Source: Methylobacterium pseudosasicola (lineage in GTDB: Bacteria; Pseudomonadota; Alphaproteobacteria; Rhizobiales; Beijerinckiaceae). Taken from it: a DNA stretch of 64,000 nt. This document shows positions 38,418 to 46,784 of this stretch, piece after piece (position 1 is the first letter of the stretch; each line of letters opens with the position of its first letter). Location: NCBI RefSeq assembly GCF_900114535.1, contig NZ_FOTK01000007.1, forward strand, positions 147,364 through 211,363. Direction: 5' to 3'. The notes beneath the pieces were generated by a model. That model was given only the letters and a program-made list of their open reading frames with translations, was not told the origin of the DNA and made no database searches. Both the position numbers and the translations under genes were made by a program.

Positions 38418-39590
38418 GTGACGCGCACCACCCCGCACAACGCTTCCGGACCGAGCGCGATCATCGCGATCCCGGTGCGCAACGAGGTCGAGCGGATCGA
38501 GGCCTGCCTCAGAGCCATCGACGCCCAGGTCGGGCTCGCCCCGGGAAGCCTCGGGCTGGTGCTGTTCCTGAACAATTGCACCGACGGGACCGACGCCTTC
38601 GTGTCCCGTCTGCTGCCGACGCTCTCGATACCGGTGCGGGTCGAGACCGAGGATTTTTCCGGCGCGCATGCCGGCTGGGCCCGGCGCAAAGCCATGGATG
38701 CGGCGGCGGACTGGCTGGGGGATGCGGGGAATGCGGGGATGATCCTGTCGACGGATGCGGATAGCCGCGTGCCGCCGAACTGGGTCGCCCGCAACCGCGC
38801 CGCCATCGAGGCCGGCGCCGACGCGGTGGCCGGGCGGGTCGAGCTGGACGCCGCGGAAGCTGCTTTGCTGCCGCCGTCCCTGCCCGCCCGCGGCCGCCTT
38901 GAGGACATCTACGACGCCCTGATCACCGAGGCCGAGGCCCGGATCGATCCGGATCCGCACGATCCCTGGCCCTGCCACCGGACCGCGATCGGCGCGACCC
39001 TGGCGGTGACCCGCACGGCCTATCTGGCAGTCGGCGGCATGCCGGAGATCCCGCTCGGCGAGGATGGCGCCTTCATCGCGCGGCTGATCGAGCACGGCTT
39101 GCGCGTCCGGCACGCCACCGATGTCTGCGTGACCATCTCGGCCTGGCTCACTGGCCGCGCCCCGGGCGGGGTCGCCGACACGATCCGCTCCCGCTGCGAG
39201 GAGCCGGACGCCCTATGCGATGCCCGAATGGAGACCTTCCCCCGGGTGGTGCGCCGCTACCTCTGGCGGCGGCGGTTCCGGCGCCTGCACGGCAAGGGCA
39301 GCCTGCGCGCGAACCCGGCCTGGGCTCGCGCCATCGGGATCGCCCCCGCTGAAGCCGGCCGGATCGCCGCGCTTCCGCTCGGGCAGGCCATCGCGGAGGC
39401 CGAGCGCGCGAGCCCGCGCCTGGTGTACCGCCCGATCGGCCCACGCCAGCTCCCGGGCCAGATCCGGCTGGCGCGGGTCGGCGTCGCGGCAATCCGGCTG
39501 GTACAGCGCGTCGCCGGCCTGGCCCGGTCGGCCGCGGACTCGGCGACACCCGGGCGTCCGGTCGCCGATCCGCGCGGTGGGCAGATCTGA
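38418..39590 (+). CDS. Family 2 glycosyltransferase
   Basis: 390 residues from GTG 38418. GT-A fold: AIIAIPVRNEVERIEACLRAI near 14, FLNNCTDGTDAFV, and the metal-binding motif STDADSRVPPNWV near 111-115 (DAD). Later EDGAFIARLIEHGLRV resembles the ED catalytic-base region. There are no membrane helices. The C-terminal 100 residues are basic and Ala-rich. The acceptor is unknown; no polysaccharide genes adjoin. Confidence 0.85.
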   Translation: MTRTTPHNASGPSAIIAIPVRNEVERIEACLRAIDAQVGLAPGSLGLVLFLNNCTDGTDAFVSRLLPTLSIPVRVETEDFSGAHAGWARRKAMDAAADWLGDAGNAGMILSTDADSRVPPNWVARNRAAIEAGADAVAGRVELDAAEAALLPPSLPARGRLEDIYDALITEAEARIDPDPHDPWPCHRTAIGATLAVTRTAYLAVGGMPEIPLGEDGAFIARLIEHGLRVRHATDVCVTISAWLTGRAPGGVADTIRSRCEEPDALCDARMETFPRVVRRYLWRRRFRRLHGKGSLRANPAWARAIGIAPAEAGRIAALPLGQAIAEAERASPRLVYRPIGPRQLPGQIRLARVGVAAIRLVQRVAGLARSAADSATPGRPVADPRGGQI

Positions 39591-39657
39591 TCCCAAGCCC
39601 CGTCCAATCCTTGGCGTCATCCCCTCGGCATTCGAGGATTGACAGTGCGCCAGGCTG

Positions 39658-40683
39658 CTACGCGCGCAACGGCACTGCCAGACGCCGCGAGTCCTCCGGC
39701 CGGTAAGTGCCTTTCGGGACCGCGCCCCAGCCTGCGCCCTGGGCGACGAGGTCGCGCGGCGCGAAGCCGAAGCGCTGGCGGAACGCGCGGCTGAAGGTCG
39801 CCGGATCGGTGAAGCCGCAACTCACCATGATCGACCCGATCCGGGCGCCGGTTGTCTGCATCATCACGATCCGGTCGTGGGCGCGGTCGAGCCGCGCATC
39901 GCGGATCGTGGCCGCGATCCCCTCCCCGCCGGCAAAGGCCGCGTAGAGGCGGCTGCGCGAGACCTGCAGGGCTTCGGCAAGGGCATTCGGACCGAAGTCG
40001 GGCTCGTGCAGCCGACGCTGGATATGCGCGAGCGCCAACGAGCGCAGTGCCTCCGTCGAAAGCTCACCAGTGCCGGGCTCGGATTGCCCGTGGAGGATGC
40101 CCCGGAGCAGGTGCAGCACGCCTTCGACGGCGATACCGGTCTCCGCGTCCGACATGTCGGAAACCGACGTCGCCAGCGAGCCGAGATAGGCCTTCAGCAG
40201 CCCGTTCAGCGGCGTGTTGCCGAGCTTGCGCCCCGCGACATCCTGCGGATTCCCGACCTGCTCCAGGAAGGCGGCGCGCGACACCATCAGGCGGATCTCC
40301 TCGTAGCCGTCCCGGCTTCCGGCAGCGCCCGGCTGGCCCATCGCGCGGAACGCGACGTCGCCGGTGCGCAGGAGCGTGCCGTTGTTGCCCTGCTCGACAT
40401 AGCCCTGCCCGGCGGTGATCAGCATGATCGAGATCTCGTCGCCCCCGTCGCGGCGGATGTGCCGCGCCGCGCGTTCGACATCGATCGGGCCGCTGACGGT
40501 GCGCATGATCGTGCCGTGTGCGGACGCCGCGAGCATGCGGCTGGCCGAGAAGGGTACGATGGAGTCGAACGCCGTGATATCCCCGGCCGGCATTACGGTA
40601 TCGCACCAATACTCGAACGCGTTGCTTGGCTTTACGGCGTCCGTCGACTGAATAAGTATCGGGACTGTATGTTTGACATTCAC
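39658..40683 (-). CDS. AraC-family regulator, array member 1 (C-terminally extended)
   Basis: 341 residues from GTG 40683, the start that aligns with its three paralogues and has GAGGG just upstream; the frame extends further 5' without homology. N-terminal AraC_binding_2-type cupin (HTVPILIQSTDAVKPSNAFEYW, then GDVAFRAMGQPGAAGS) about 5-180; C-terminal double HTH about 215-318 (LQVSRSRLYAAFAGGEGI and CGFTDPATFSRAFRQRFGFAP). Its last 23 residues (WGAVPKGTYRPEDSRRL...) have no equivalent in the other three. Ligand and targets unknown. Confidence 0.9.
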   Translation of the reverse strand: MNVKHTVPILIQSTDAVKPSNAFEYWCDTVMPAGDITAFDSIVPFSASRMLAASAHGTIMRTVSGPIDVERAARHIRRDGGDEISIMLITAGQGYVEQGNNGTLLRTGDVAFRAMGQPGAAGSRDGYEEIRLMVSRAAFLEQVGNPQDVAGRKLGNTPLNGLLKAYLGSLATSVSDMSDAETGIAVEGVLHLLRGILHGQSEPGTGELSTEALRSLALAHIQRRLHEPDFGPNALAEALQVSRSRLYAAFAGGEGIAATIRDARLDRAHDRIVMMQTTGARIGSIMVSCGFTDPATFSRAFRQRFGFAPRDLVAQGAGWGAVPKGTYRPEDSRRLAVPLRA

Positions 40684-40753
40684 GAGACCCTCACGTCGTA
40701 AACCATCCTGCAGACCAAAAATCGCCCCGGTTAAGCTTGCATGACGCATGCCG

Positions 40754-40779
40754 TTCCAAATCCGGCAGCTCCATGCCAT
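40754..40779 (-). promoter_or_regulatory. Array upstream element, copy 1 (most diverged)
   Basis: The minus strand reads ATGGCATGGAGC then TGCCGGATTTGGAA. It begins 71 nt upstream of the GTG of array member 1 and aligns with the elements before the other three genes (shared T2, G4, C5, G11, G14, G18-A19-T20, T22-G23, A26). Confidence 0.4.
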
Positions 40780-40973
40780 CGGCCAAGAAGTCCCCGCGTT
40801 AGGCAAATTGTCTTGCCGCCGGATGCGGTTTTTTTATGGGCCGCGCGCTGGCCCGAAGCGGTGCCCGAACGCACGCCAGATCGGCAGGCCCCCGGAGATC
40901 AACGCGGATCGGCCCGACCGGCTTGCGCAGCTTTGCCTGACTCGATCCTGCAAGCGACGAAGCCGTGCCGGTG

Positions 40974-41930
40974 TTAGCCGGCGCCCTGGGCGACGAGGTC
41001 CCGGGGTGAGAGGCCGAAGCGCCGGCGGAACGCGCGGCTGAAGGCGGCCGGATCGGTGAAGCCGCAGCTCGCCATGATCGAGGCAATCCGGGCGCCGGTG
41101 TTCCGCATCATCACGATCCGATCGTGGGCGCGGTCGAGCCGCGCGTCGCGGATCGTCGCCGCGATCCCCTGCCCGCCGGCGAAGGCCGCGTAGAGGCGGC
41201 TGCGGGAGACCCGCAGGGAGGCGGCCAGGGCGTTCGGGCTGAATTCGGGTTCGTGCAGGCGCCGCTGAATATGGGCGAGCGCCAGGGAGCGCACCGCCTC
41301 GGCGGAGAGCTCGCCATCGGCCGGCGCGGTCCGCCCGTGGATCACGCCGCGGAGCAGATGCAGCATGCCTTCGACGGCGATACCGGTCTCCGCTTCCGAC
41401 ATGTTGGAAACCGACGTCGTGAACGCGTTCAGATAGGCCGACAGCAGCCCACGCGCGGGCGTCGCGCCGAGCTTGCGACCGACCAGGTCCTGCGTGTTGC
41501 CGACCTGCGCCAGGAAAGTGGCGCGCGGCACCACGAGGCGGATCTCCTCGTAGCCTTTCCGGCTGCCGGCGGCCCCAGGCTGGCCCATGGCGTGGAACGC
41601 CACGTCGCCGGCCCGTAAGAGCGTGCCGTGGTTGCCCTGCTCGACATAGCCCTCGCCCGCCACGATCAGCATGATCGACATCTCGTCGCGACCATCCCGG
41701 CGGATGTGGCGCATGTCGCGGTCGACACCGATCGGGCCGCTGACGGTGCGGAGGAGCGTTCCATGCGCGGAGGCCGCAACCATGCGACTGGCCGAGAATG
41801 GCGCAATCGGGTCGAACGGCGTGATGTCCGCAGCGGACATCACCGTATCGCGCCAGTACGCGAACGCCTTGGGCTGCTCGACGGAGCCCGTCTCAGCGAT
41901 GAAGACCGGGACTTTATCCTTGCCACGCAC
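40974..41930 (-). CDS. AraC-family regulator, array member 2
   Basis: 318 residues from GTG 41930 (GAGGCGAG upstream), the start giving the same length as members 3 and 4. Cupin-type N-domain (KVPVFIAETGSVEQPKAFAY, GDVAFHAMGQPGAAGS) and double HTH (LRVSRSRLYAAFAGGQGI, CGFTDPAAFSRAFRRRFGLSP). It is closest to member 1 in the N-domain and to member 4 in the HTH. The HTH recognition segments are almost identical across the array, so all four may bind overlapping operators while sensing different effectors. Confidence 0.9.
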   Translation of the reverse strand: MRGKDKVPVFIAETGSVEQPKAFAYWRDTVMSAADITPFDPIAPFSASRMVAASAHGTLLRTVSGPIGVDRDMRHIRRDGRDEMSIMLIVAGEGYVEQGNHGTLLRAGDVAFHAMGQPGAAGSRKGYEEIRLVVPRATFLAQVGNTQDLVGRKLGATPARGLLSAYLNAFTTSVSNMSEAETGIAVEGMLHLLRGVIHGRTAPADGELSAEAVRSLALAHIQRRLHEPEFSPNALAASLRVSRSRLYAAFAGGQGIAATIRDARLDRAHDRIVMMRNTGARIASIMASCGFTDPAAFSRAFRRRFGLSPRDLVAQGAG

Positions 41931-42000
41931 GGTGCGCTCGCCTCGCAACGCTCGAACCGTCCCGGATGTCTTACCGGCTCCAGCTAGAGCGATCACGGCG

Positions 42001-42026
42001 TCTCAGATCCAACGACTCTGCGCAAT
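42001..42026 (-). promoter_or_regulatory. Array upstream element, copy 2
   Basis: The minus strand reads ATTGCGCAGAGTC then GTTGGATCTGAGA, beginning 71 nt upstream of the GTG of array member 2. It shares RTTGC and GATCTGARA with copies 3 and 4. Confidence 0.5.
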
Positions 42027-42187
42027 CGACCAAGCGGCCGATGCATGAGGCTTGCTGTCCTGGCGCCGCCCAGGGCAATCCTATGTGACGGCCCCCTGGC
42101 CAACGCGGTGCTCGATCGCACGCAAGGGCGGCACCGCTGCATCGGCCGGATGACCAATCTGCCGCGCGAGCGCCGCCCCAGACCCGA

Positions 42188-43144
42188 TCAGTCGCACCCC
42201 TGCGCGATGAGGTCCCGGGGTGACAGGCCGAAGCGCTGGCGGAACGCGCGGCTGAAGGCGGCCGGGTCGGTGAAGCCGCAACTCGCCATGATCGACGCGA
42301 TCCGGGCGCCCGCCTTCCGCATCATCACGATCCGGTCGTGGGCGCGGTTGAGACGTGCCTCGCGGATCGTGGCCGCGATCCCCTCCCCGCCGGCGAAGGC
42401 CGCGTAGAGGCGGCTGCGGGAGACCCGAAGGTCCGCCGCCAGGGTATCCGGCCCGAATTCGGGATCGTGCAGGCGATGCTCGATCCGCGCCAGCGCCAGG
42501 GAGCGGAGCGCGTTGACCGAGAGTTCACCATCCGCCTGCGCGTTCCGGCCGTTGATGACGCCGCGCAGCAGATGGAGCGCGCCTTCGACGGCGATGCCGG
42601 TCTCCGAATCCGACATCTGAGCGACAGACTCCGCGAAGGTGCGCATATAGGCGGCGAAGAGCTGGTTCAGCGGGCCGGCGGCGAATTTCCGGGCGGCGAA
42701 ATCGTCGACGTTGCCGACCTGGGCCAAGAAGGTGGCCCGGGGCACCGTGAGGCGGATCTCCTCGAATTCGGTCAGGGCTCCCGCAGCGCCGGGCCGTCCC
42801 CAGGTCTGAAAGCTGATGTCGCCGGGGCCGAGCAGCGAACCGTTGTTGACCTGCTCCAGGTAACCGCTCCCGTGAAGGATCAGCATGATGCCGACTTCGT
42901 CGCGGCCATCCTGGCGCAGATGGAGAGGCCGACGTTCCAGACTGTACGGGCTGCTGACCGTGTGAAAGATCGCGCCGTGGCTCGAGGACGCGACCAGACG
43001 CGAGGCCGAGAACGGCTTGGCCGAATCAAGCTGCGACAGATCCGTGCCGGTGACGACCGTGCTGCGCCAATAGTCGAACGCTTGTTTCGGCTCGACGGAA
43101 TCGGTCGTTCCGAAAAAGATCGGGACCGTTTTCTTGGCGTTCAC
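42188..43144 (-). CDS. AraC-family regulator, array member 3
   Basis: 318 residues from GTG 43144 (VNAKKTVPIFFGTTDSVEPK). Same two-domain layout: cupin-like N-domain with GDISFQTWGRPGAAG near 118 and double HTH with LRVSRSRLYAAFAGGEGI and CGFTDPAAFSRAFRQRFGLSP. The middle part (residues 130-215) is more diverged than in member 2 and includes FAARKFAAGPLNQLFAAYMR. It ends QGCD instead of QGAG. Confidence 0.9.
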   Translation of the reverse strand: MNAKKTVPIFFGTTDSVEPKQAFDYWRSTVVTGTDLSQLDSAKPFSASRLVASSSHGAIFHTVSSPYSLERRPLHLRQDGRDEVGIMLILHGSGYLEQVNNGSLLGPGDISFQTWGRPGAAGALTEFEEIRLTVPRATFLAQVGNVDDFAARKFAAGPLNQLFAAYMRTFAESVAQMSDSETGIAVEGALHLLRGVINGRNAQADGELSVNALRSLALARIEHRLHDPEFGPDTLAADLRVSRSRLYAAFAGGEGIAATIREARLNRAHDRIVMMRKAGARIASIMASCGFTDPAAFSRAFRQRFGLSPRDLIAQGCD

Positions 43145-43212
43145 GGTGGATCTGCCTCAAGGTCCCGGGTCTGAGCCCAGGTGATCGCTCGCCTCGGCGA
43201 GCGCGGACCTAG

Positions 43213-43238
43213 AGTCTCAGATCGAACATCCGCAGGCA
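43213..43238 (-). promoter_or_regulatory. Array upstream element, copy 3
   Basis: The minus strand reads ATTGCCTGCGGAT then GTTCGATCTGAGA, beginning 69 nt upstream of the GTG of array member 3. Confidence 0.5.
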
Positions 43239-43764
43239 ATAGGAAAGCACAGGCTGACTGAAGACGGCCAATGCTGCTTGCACACTGCTTTTTCAATCGC
43301 TGGCATTCGTCATCGATCACTTTTTACTTGGAATAAATCAAATACTTAATCGTACATAGATTGAATTGCCGAATAAGAACCACCTCGAAATCATATTTCA
43401 GGGCAAATTTTAAGTTGCACGGATGGGTTGAAGGCTTTGAGTCATTTATCGGTTTTCGTTAATAGAAAGCTCGCAAAACCACAGAACGGCATATGATATT
43501 TTTGGCAAAATTCAGCATTTTAAGTAAGTAAATCAAACCATATCCTCACGGATTTGAGTGCACGGTTTCATTATCTCGCCCATCTTCGGTCAACCTGTGG
43601 ATGGGGCGTGTATCGCAAGCAATCCAGCCATCTGCCGATGATGCCCCTCCTACGAACCCGTGATCGAAGCCGTCTTCGCGATCGATCGATGCTCGGCGTC
43701 TCGATGGCCCAGGGATCACCACGGGCCGGATCGCCGCGCCATTCTCACGCCGAATCCAATCCGA
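43239..43764. other. AT-rich island inside the AraC array
   Basis: About 525 nt between members 3 and 4. The part 43300-43540 is strongly AT-rich with A/T runs; no gene or RNA was recognised. The gaps between the other members are under 300 nt and GC-rich. Confidence 0.45.
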
Positions 43765-44721
43765 TCAGCCGGCGCCCTGAGCGACGAGGTCCCGCGGCGA
43801 GAGGCCGAAGCGTTGGCGGAACGCGCGGCTGAAGGCGGCCGGATCGGTGAAGCCGCAGCTCGCCATGATCGAGGCGATCCGGGCGCCGGTCTTGCGCATC
43901 ATCACGAGCCGGTCGTGGGCACGGTCGAGCCGCGCGTCGCGGATCGTCGCCGCGACGCCCTCCCCGCCGGCGAAGGCGGCGTAGAGGCGGCTGCGGGAGA
44001 CCCGCAGAGAGGCGGCCAGGGCGTTCGGGCTGAATTCGGGATCGTGCAGGCGCCGCTGGATATGGGCGAGCGCCAGGGAGCGCACCGCCTCGGAGGAGAG
44101 CTCTCCGTCATCGCGCGCCTCCTGCCCGTTGATGACGCCGCGCAGCAGGTAAAGCGCCCCCTCGACGGCGATGCCGCTCTCCGCGACCGACATGTGCTGA
44201 ACGGACTTGGCGAAGGTCTGCAGATAAGTGGAAAACATCCCGCTCAGCGGCGACGCGGCCAGCTTTCGGCCGCCGAAATCGTACATGTTGCCGACCTGCT
44301 CGAGGAAGGTGGCGCGGGGCACCGTGAGGCGCAGCTCCTCGAAATTGTCGAGGCCGGCCCCGGCCCCCGGCCGGTCCCAGGCATGGAAGGTGATGTCGCC
44401 GGCTTGCAGCAGCGCCCCGTTGTTGCCCTGCTCGATATAGCCGCTCCCGCGTCGAATCAGCATGATGCCGACCTCTTCACGCCCGTCGCGGCGCACATGC
44501 TGCGCGGTGCGCTCCAGGCTGTAGGGGTCGCTGACCGTGCGGGAGATCGCGCCATGCGCGGAAGCCACGATCGTTCGAGCCGCCGAGAATGGCAGGGCCG
44601 GATCGATCGGCACGACCTCCGTTCCGACCATGACGGTATTGCGCCAATAGTCGAAGGCCTGCTTTTGCTCTACGGACTCAGTCGTTTGAACGAAAAACGG
44701 GATTTTATCCTTGTTGTTCAC
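43765..44721 (-). CDS. AraC-family regulator, array member 4
   Basis: 318 residues from GTG 44721 (VNNKDKIPFFVQTTESVEQK). N-domain GDITFHAWDRPGAGAG near 118 and YMLPT-region GNMYDFGGRKLAASPLSGMF; HTH LRVSRSRLYAAFAGGEGV and CGFTDPAAFSRAFRQRFGLSP. It is the upstream-most gene of the array and has an AT-rich leader, so it may be the first expressed. Effector unknown. Confidence 0.9.
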   Translation of the reverse strand: MNNKDKIPFFVQTTESVEQKQAFDYWRNTVMVGTEVVPIDPALPFSAARTIVASAHGAISRTVSDPYSLERTAQHVRRDGREEVGIMLIRRGSGYIEQGNNGALLQAGDITFHAWDRPGAGAGLDNFEELRLTVPRATFLEQVGNMYDFGGRKLAASPLSGMFSTYLQTFAKSVQHMSVAESGIAVEGALYLLRGVINGQEARDDGELSSEAVRSLALAHIQRRLHDPEFSPNALAASLRVSRSRLYAAFAGGEGVAATIRDARLDRAHDRLVMMRKTGARIASIMASCGFTDPAAFSRAFRQRFGLSPRDLVAQGAG

Positions 44722-44793
44722 GGAAAATATTGATCCCGCAATTTTAGATTTAGGTGAAAGCTATTAGTCGTTAATGCAACAGCAGGCTTACAA

Positions 44794-44819
44794 TTTCAGA
44801 TCCGACAACAATAAGCAAC
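44794..44819 (-). promoter_or_regulatory. Array upstream element, copy 4
   Basis: The minus strand reads GTTGCTTATTGTT then GTCGGATCTGAAA, beginning 73 nt upstream of the GTG of array member 4. It stands in AT-rich sequence, so its GGATCTGA core is conspicuous. Confidence 0.5.
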
Positions 44820-45141
44820 AGGCAGGCCAAGGGCCGCAAAAATGCCTTTTCGTGCAAAAATCTCGCTTTTGGGCCGCTCCGTACACAAATCGGACGCCTC
44901 AAAGAAATAAAATTGATCGATCTATCGATGGATATCAGATTAAATGAATAAGGATAATTGCTCCTCTAATAACATACATGCGTCAAAATTCCGCACTTAG
45001 GAGCAGAAACACCTCAGCACTTCGCGACATGAGCCCGCCAACGGGGCGCAAGGCCGAACCGAGTGCGGACCCCGCCACAGAGAAATGCCGGGTCGGCGTG
45101 GCGGCAACGCCTCAGGATCGACCCGCGCCGCGGGTTCCCCG
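44820..45141. other. AT-rich region between AraC array and zinc-ribbon gene
   Basis: About 320 nt. The first 180 nt are AT-rich and lie upstream of the array; the rest is GC-rich 3' flank of the zinc-ribbon gene. No gene was recognised. Confidence 0.35.
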
Positions 45142-45894
45142 TCACGGCCCGCGCGACGGCTCGGCATCGGCGAAGCGCAGCACCAAGGCGCGGCCGGAAG
45201 CGGGGGGGCTCGTGAGAGTTCCGCGGAACCGGGCCGTCTCGGCGGTACCGAGCACCGCCCGGGGCGCAGCCACCGGAAAGGTCCGGACCACGCGACCGCC
45301 GGCATCGCGGATCTCGGCGCTCAGGGCCGAGACCGGCATGTCGGTCCGGGCGATCCCGACGAGATCCCCCTCGATCACCAGTTCCGCCGGCCGGCCGTCC
45401 TCGGCGGGGTTGCTGAACGCCACCACGTCGCGGATCTCGATGCCCCGGACATTCACCGGCAGCCCGACCCGGGCGAACAAGGCGGCGCTCTGCGGGACGA
45501 CCCGGACCACGCTGGTTCGGGCCAAGCACAGGAGCGGCAGAGCCGCCAGCAGCGTCAGGCCCACGGCCAGGGAGGGTGACAGGCCCGGGATACCGCGCCA
45601 GCCCTCGCGGGTCGTCGGGCGCACCGGAGCCCGGCGGCGGGTGGGCGGTGCCTCGGACGTGTCGGAGGCCGCCCGGACGGTGGCCGAAGCCTCCTGCCAA
45701 GCGGCATCGGCCACCGGGTCCGGCTCCGCCTCGCTGGTCTCCGCCAGTTCCGCTTCATGGCCGGCCAGCACGTCGGCGGGGGTGATGAACCAGGTCTCGC
45801 GGCAGGCGGCGCAGCGGACCGAGCGTCCGTCCATGCCGACCTTGCCGGCCTCAAGCCGGTACTCGCTCGCGCAGCTCGGGCAGACGATCAGCAT
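45142..45894 (-). CDS. MJ0042-type zinc-ribbon membrane protein
   Basis: 250 residues. N-terminal zinc ribbon CPSCASEYRL near 5 and CAACRETW near 28 (C-x2-C ... C-x2-C), an acidic linker, one membrane helix near 108-124 (LAVGLTLLAALPLLCLA), then a periplasmic beta-rich DUF3426-like domain (VNVRGIEIRDVVAFSN, AELVIEGDLVGIAR). It is divergent from ftsE, an arrangement typical of Rhizobiales. Function unknown; the location suggests a link to envelope or division. Confidence 0.85.
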   Translation of the reverse strand: MLIVCPSCASEYRLEAGKVGMDGRSVRCAACRETWFITPADVLAGHEAELAETSEAEPDPVADAAWQEASATVRAASDTSEAPPTRRRAPVRPTTREGWRGIPGLSPSLAVGLTLLAALPLLCLARTSVVRVVPQSAALFARVGLPVNVRGIEIRDVVAFSNPAEDGRPAELVIEGDLVGIARTDMPVSALSAEIRDAGGRVVRTFPVAAPRAVLGTAETARFRGTLTSPPASGRALVLRFADAEPSRGP

Positions 45895-46091
45895 ACGCGC
45901 GCCATTCGTTCCATCGGGGACCGTTTCCGATCGGACAGGCCGCAGCCGGACTGCACATCAGTTGCGAAACCGTGCCTGAACAGGGTTAAGCGTCGGTGAA
46001 ACGGCACCGGCCTTGAAAACGCCCGCCCATCCGGCGATTTCCGAACCATGGATCGGCGAAACCCGGCACGGCTTTGAACGTACAGGCGAGC

Positions 46092-46784
46092 ATGAAGAGC
46101 CTGCTGCCCGGCGCGGAGCGGCCGGTGGTGCAGTTCGAGAATGTCGGCATGCGCTACGGCCTCGGGCCGGAGGTGCTGTCGGATGTGAGCTTCCGGATCG
46201 CGCCGCGCTCGTTCCAGTTCCTCACGGGCCCGTCGGGCGCCGGCAAGACGACGCTGCTGCGCCTGATCCTGCTGTCCGTGCGCCCGACCCGGGGCCTCGT
46301 CTCGATCTTCGGCGAGGAAGTGAGCGGCATCTCGGCCAAGGCGCTCACCGGTCTGCGGCGGCGCATGGGCGTGGTGTTCCAGGATTTTCGCCTGCTCGAT
46401 CACCTCACCACCTACGAGAACGTAGCGCTGCCGCTGCGCGTCCAGGGCCGGTCCGAGGCGAGCTACCGCGCCGAAGTGGTCGAGCTGCTGCGTTGGGTCG
46501 GGCTCGGCGAGCGCATGCATGCCCTGCCGCCGCTCCTGTCGGGCGGCGAGAAGCAGCGCGCCGCCATCGCTCGGGCGCTGATCGCCCGGCCGGACCTGCT
46601 GCTCGCCGACGAGCCCACCGGCAACGTCGATCCCGGGCTCGGGCGCCGGCTGCTGCGGTTGTTCCTGGAACTCAACAAGCTCGGAACCTCGGTTATCATC
46701 GCCACCCACGATTTCGGCATCATGGACGCCGTCGACGCCCGCCGCATGGTGCTGGGCGAAGGCCGGCTGCGGATCGAGGAATGA
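46092..46784 (+). CDS. ftsE: Cell division ATP-binding protein FtsE
   Basis: 230-residue ABC ATPase working with FtsX at the divisome to control peptidoglycan hydrolases. Walker A GPSGAGKTT near 46, Q-loop VVFQDFRLLD, signature LSGGEKQRAAIARAL, Walker B LLLADEPTGNVD, H-loop ATHDFG. ATG 46092 is preferred; a TTG at 46074 would add six residues. Its stop overlaps the ftsX start as ATGA. Confidence 0.95.
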   Translation: MKSLLPGAERPVVQFENVGMRYGLGPEVLSDVSFRIAPRSFQFLTGPSGAGKTTLLRLILLSVRPTRGLVSIFGEEVSGISAKALTGLRRRMGVVFQDFRLLDHLTTYENVALPLRVQGRSEASYRAEVVELLRWVGLGERMHALPPLLSGGEKQRAAIARALIARPDLLLADEPTGNVDPGLGRRLLRLFLELNKLGTSVIIATHDFGIMDAVDARRMVLGEGRLRIEE

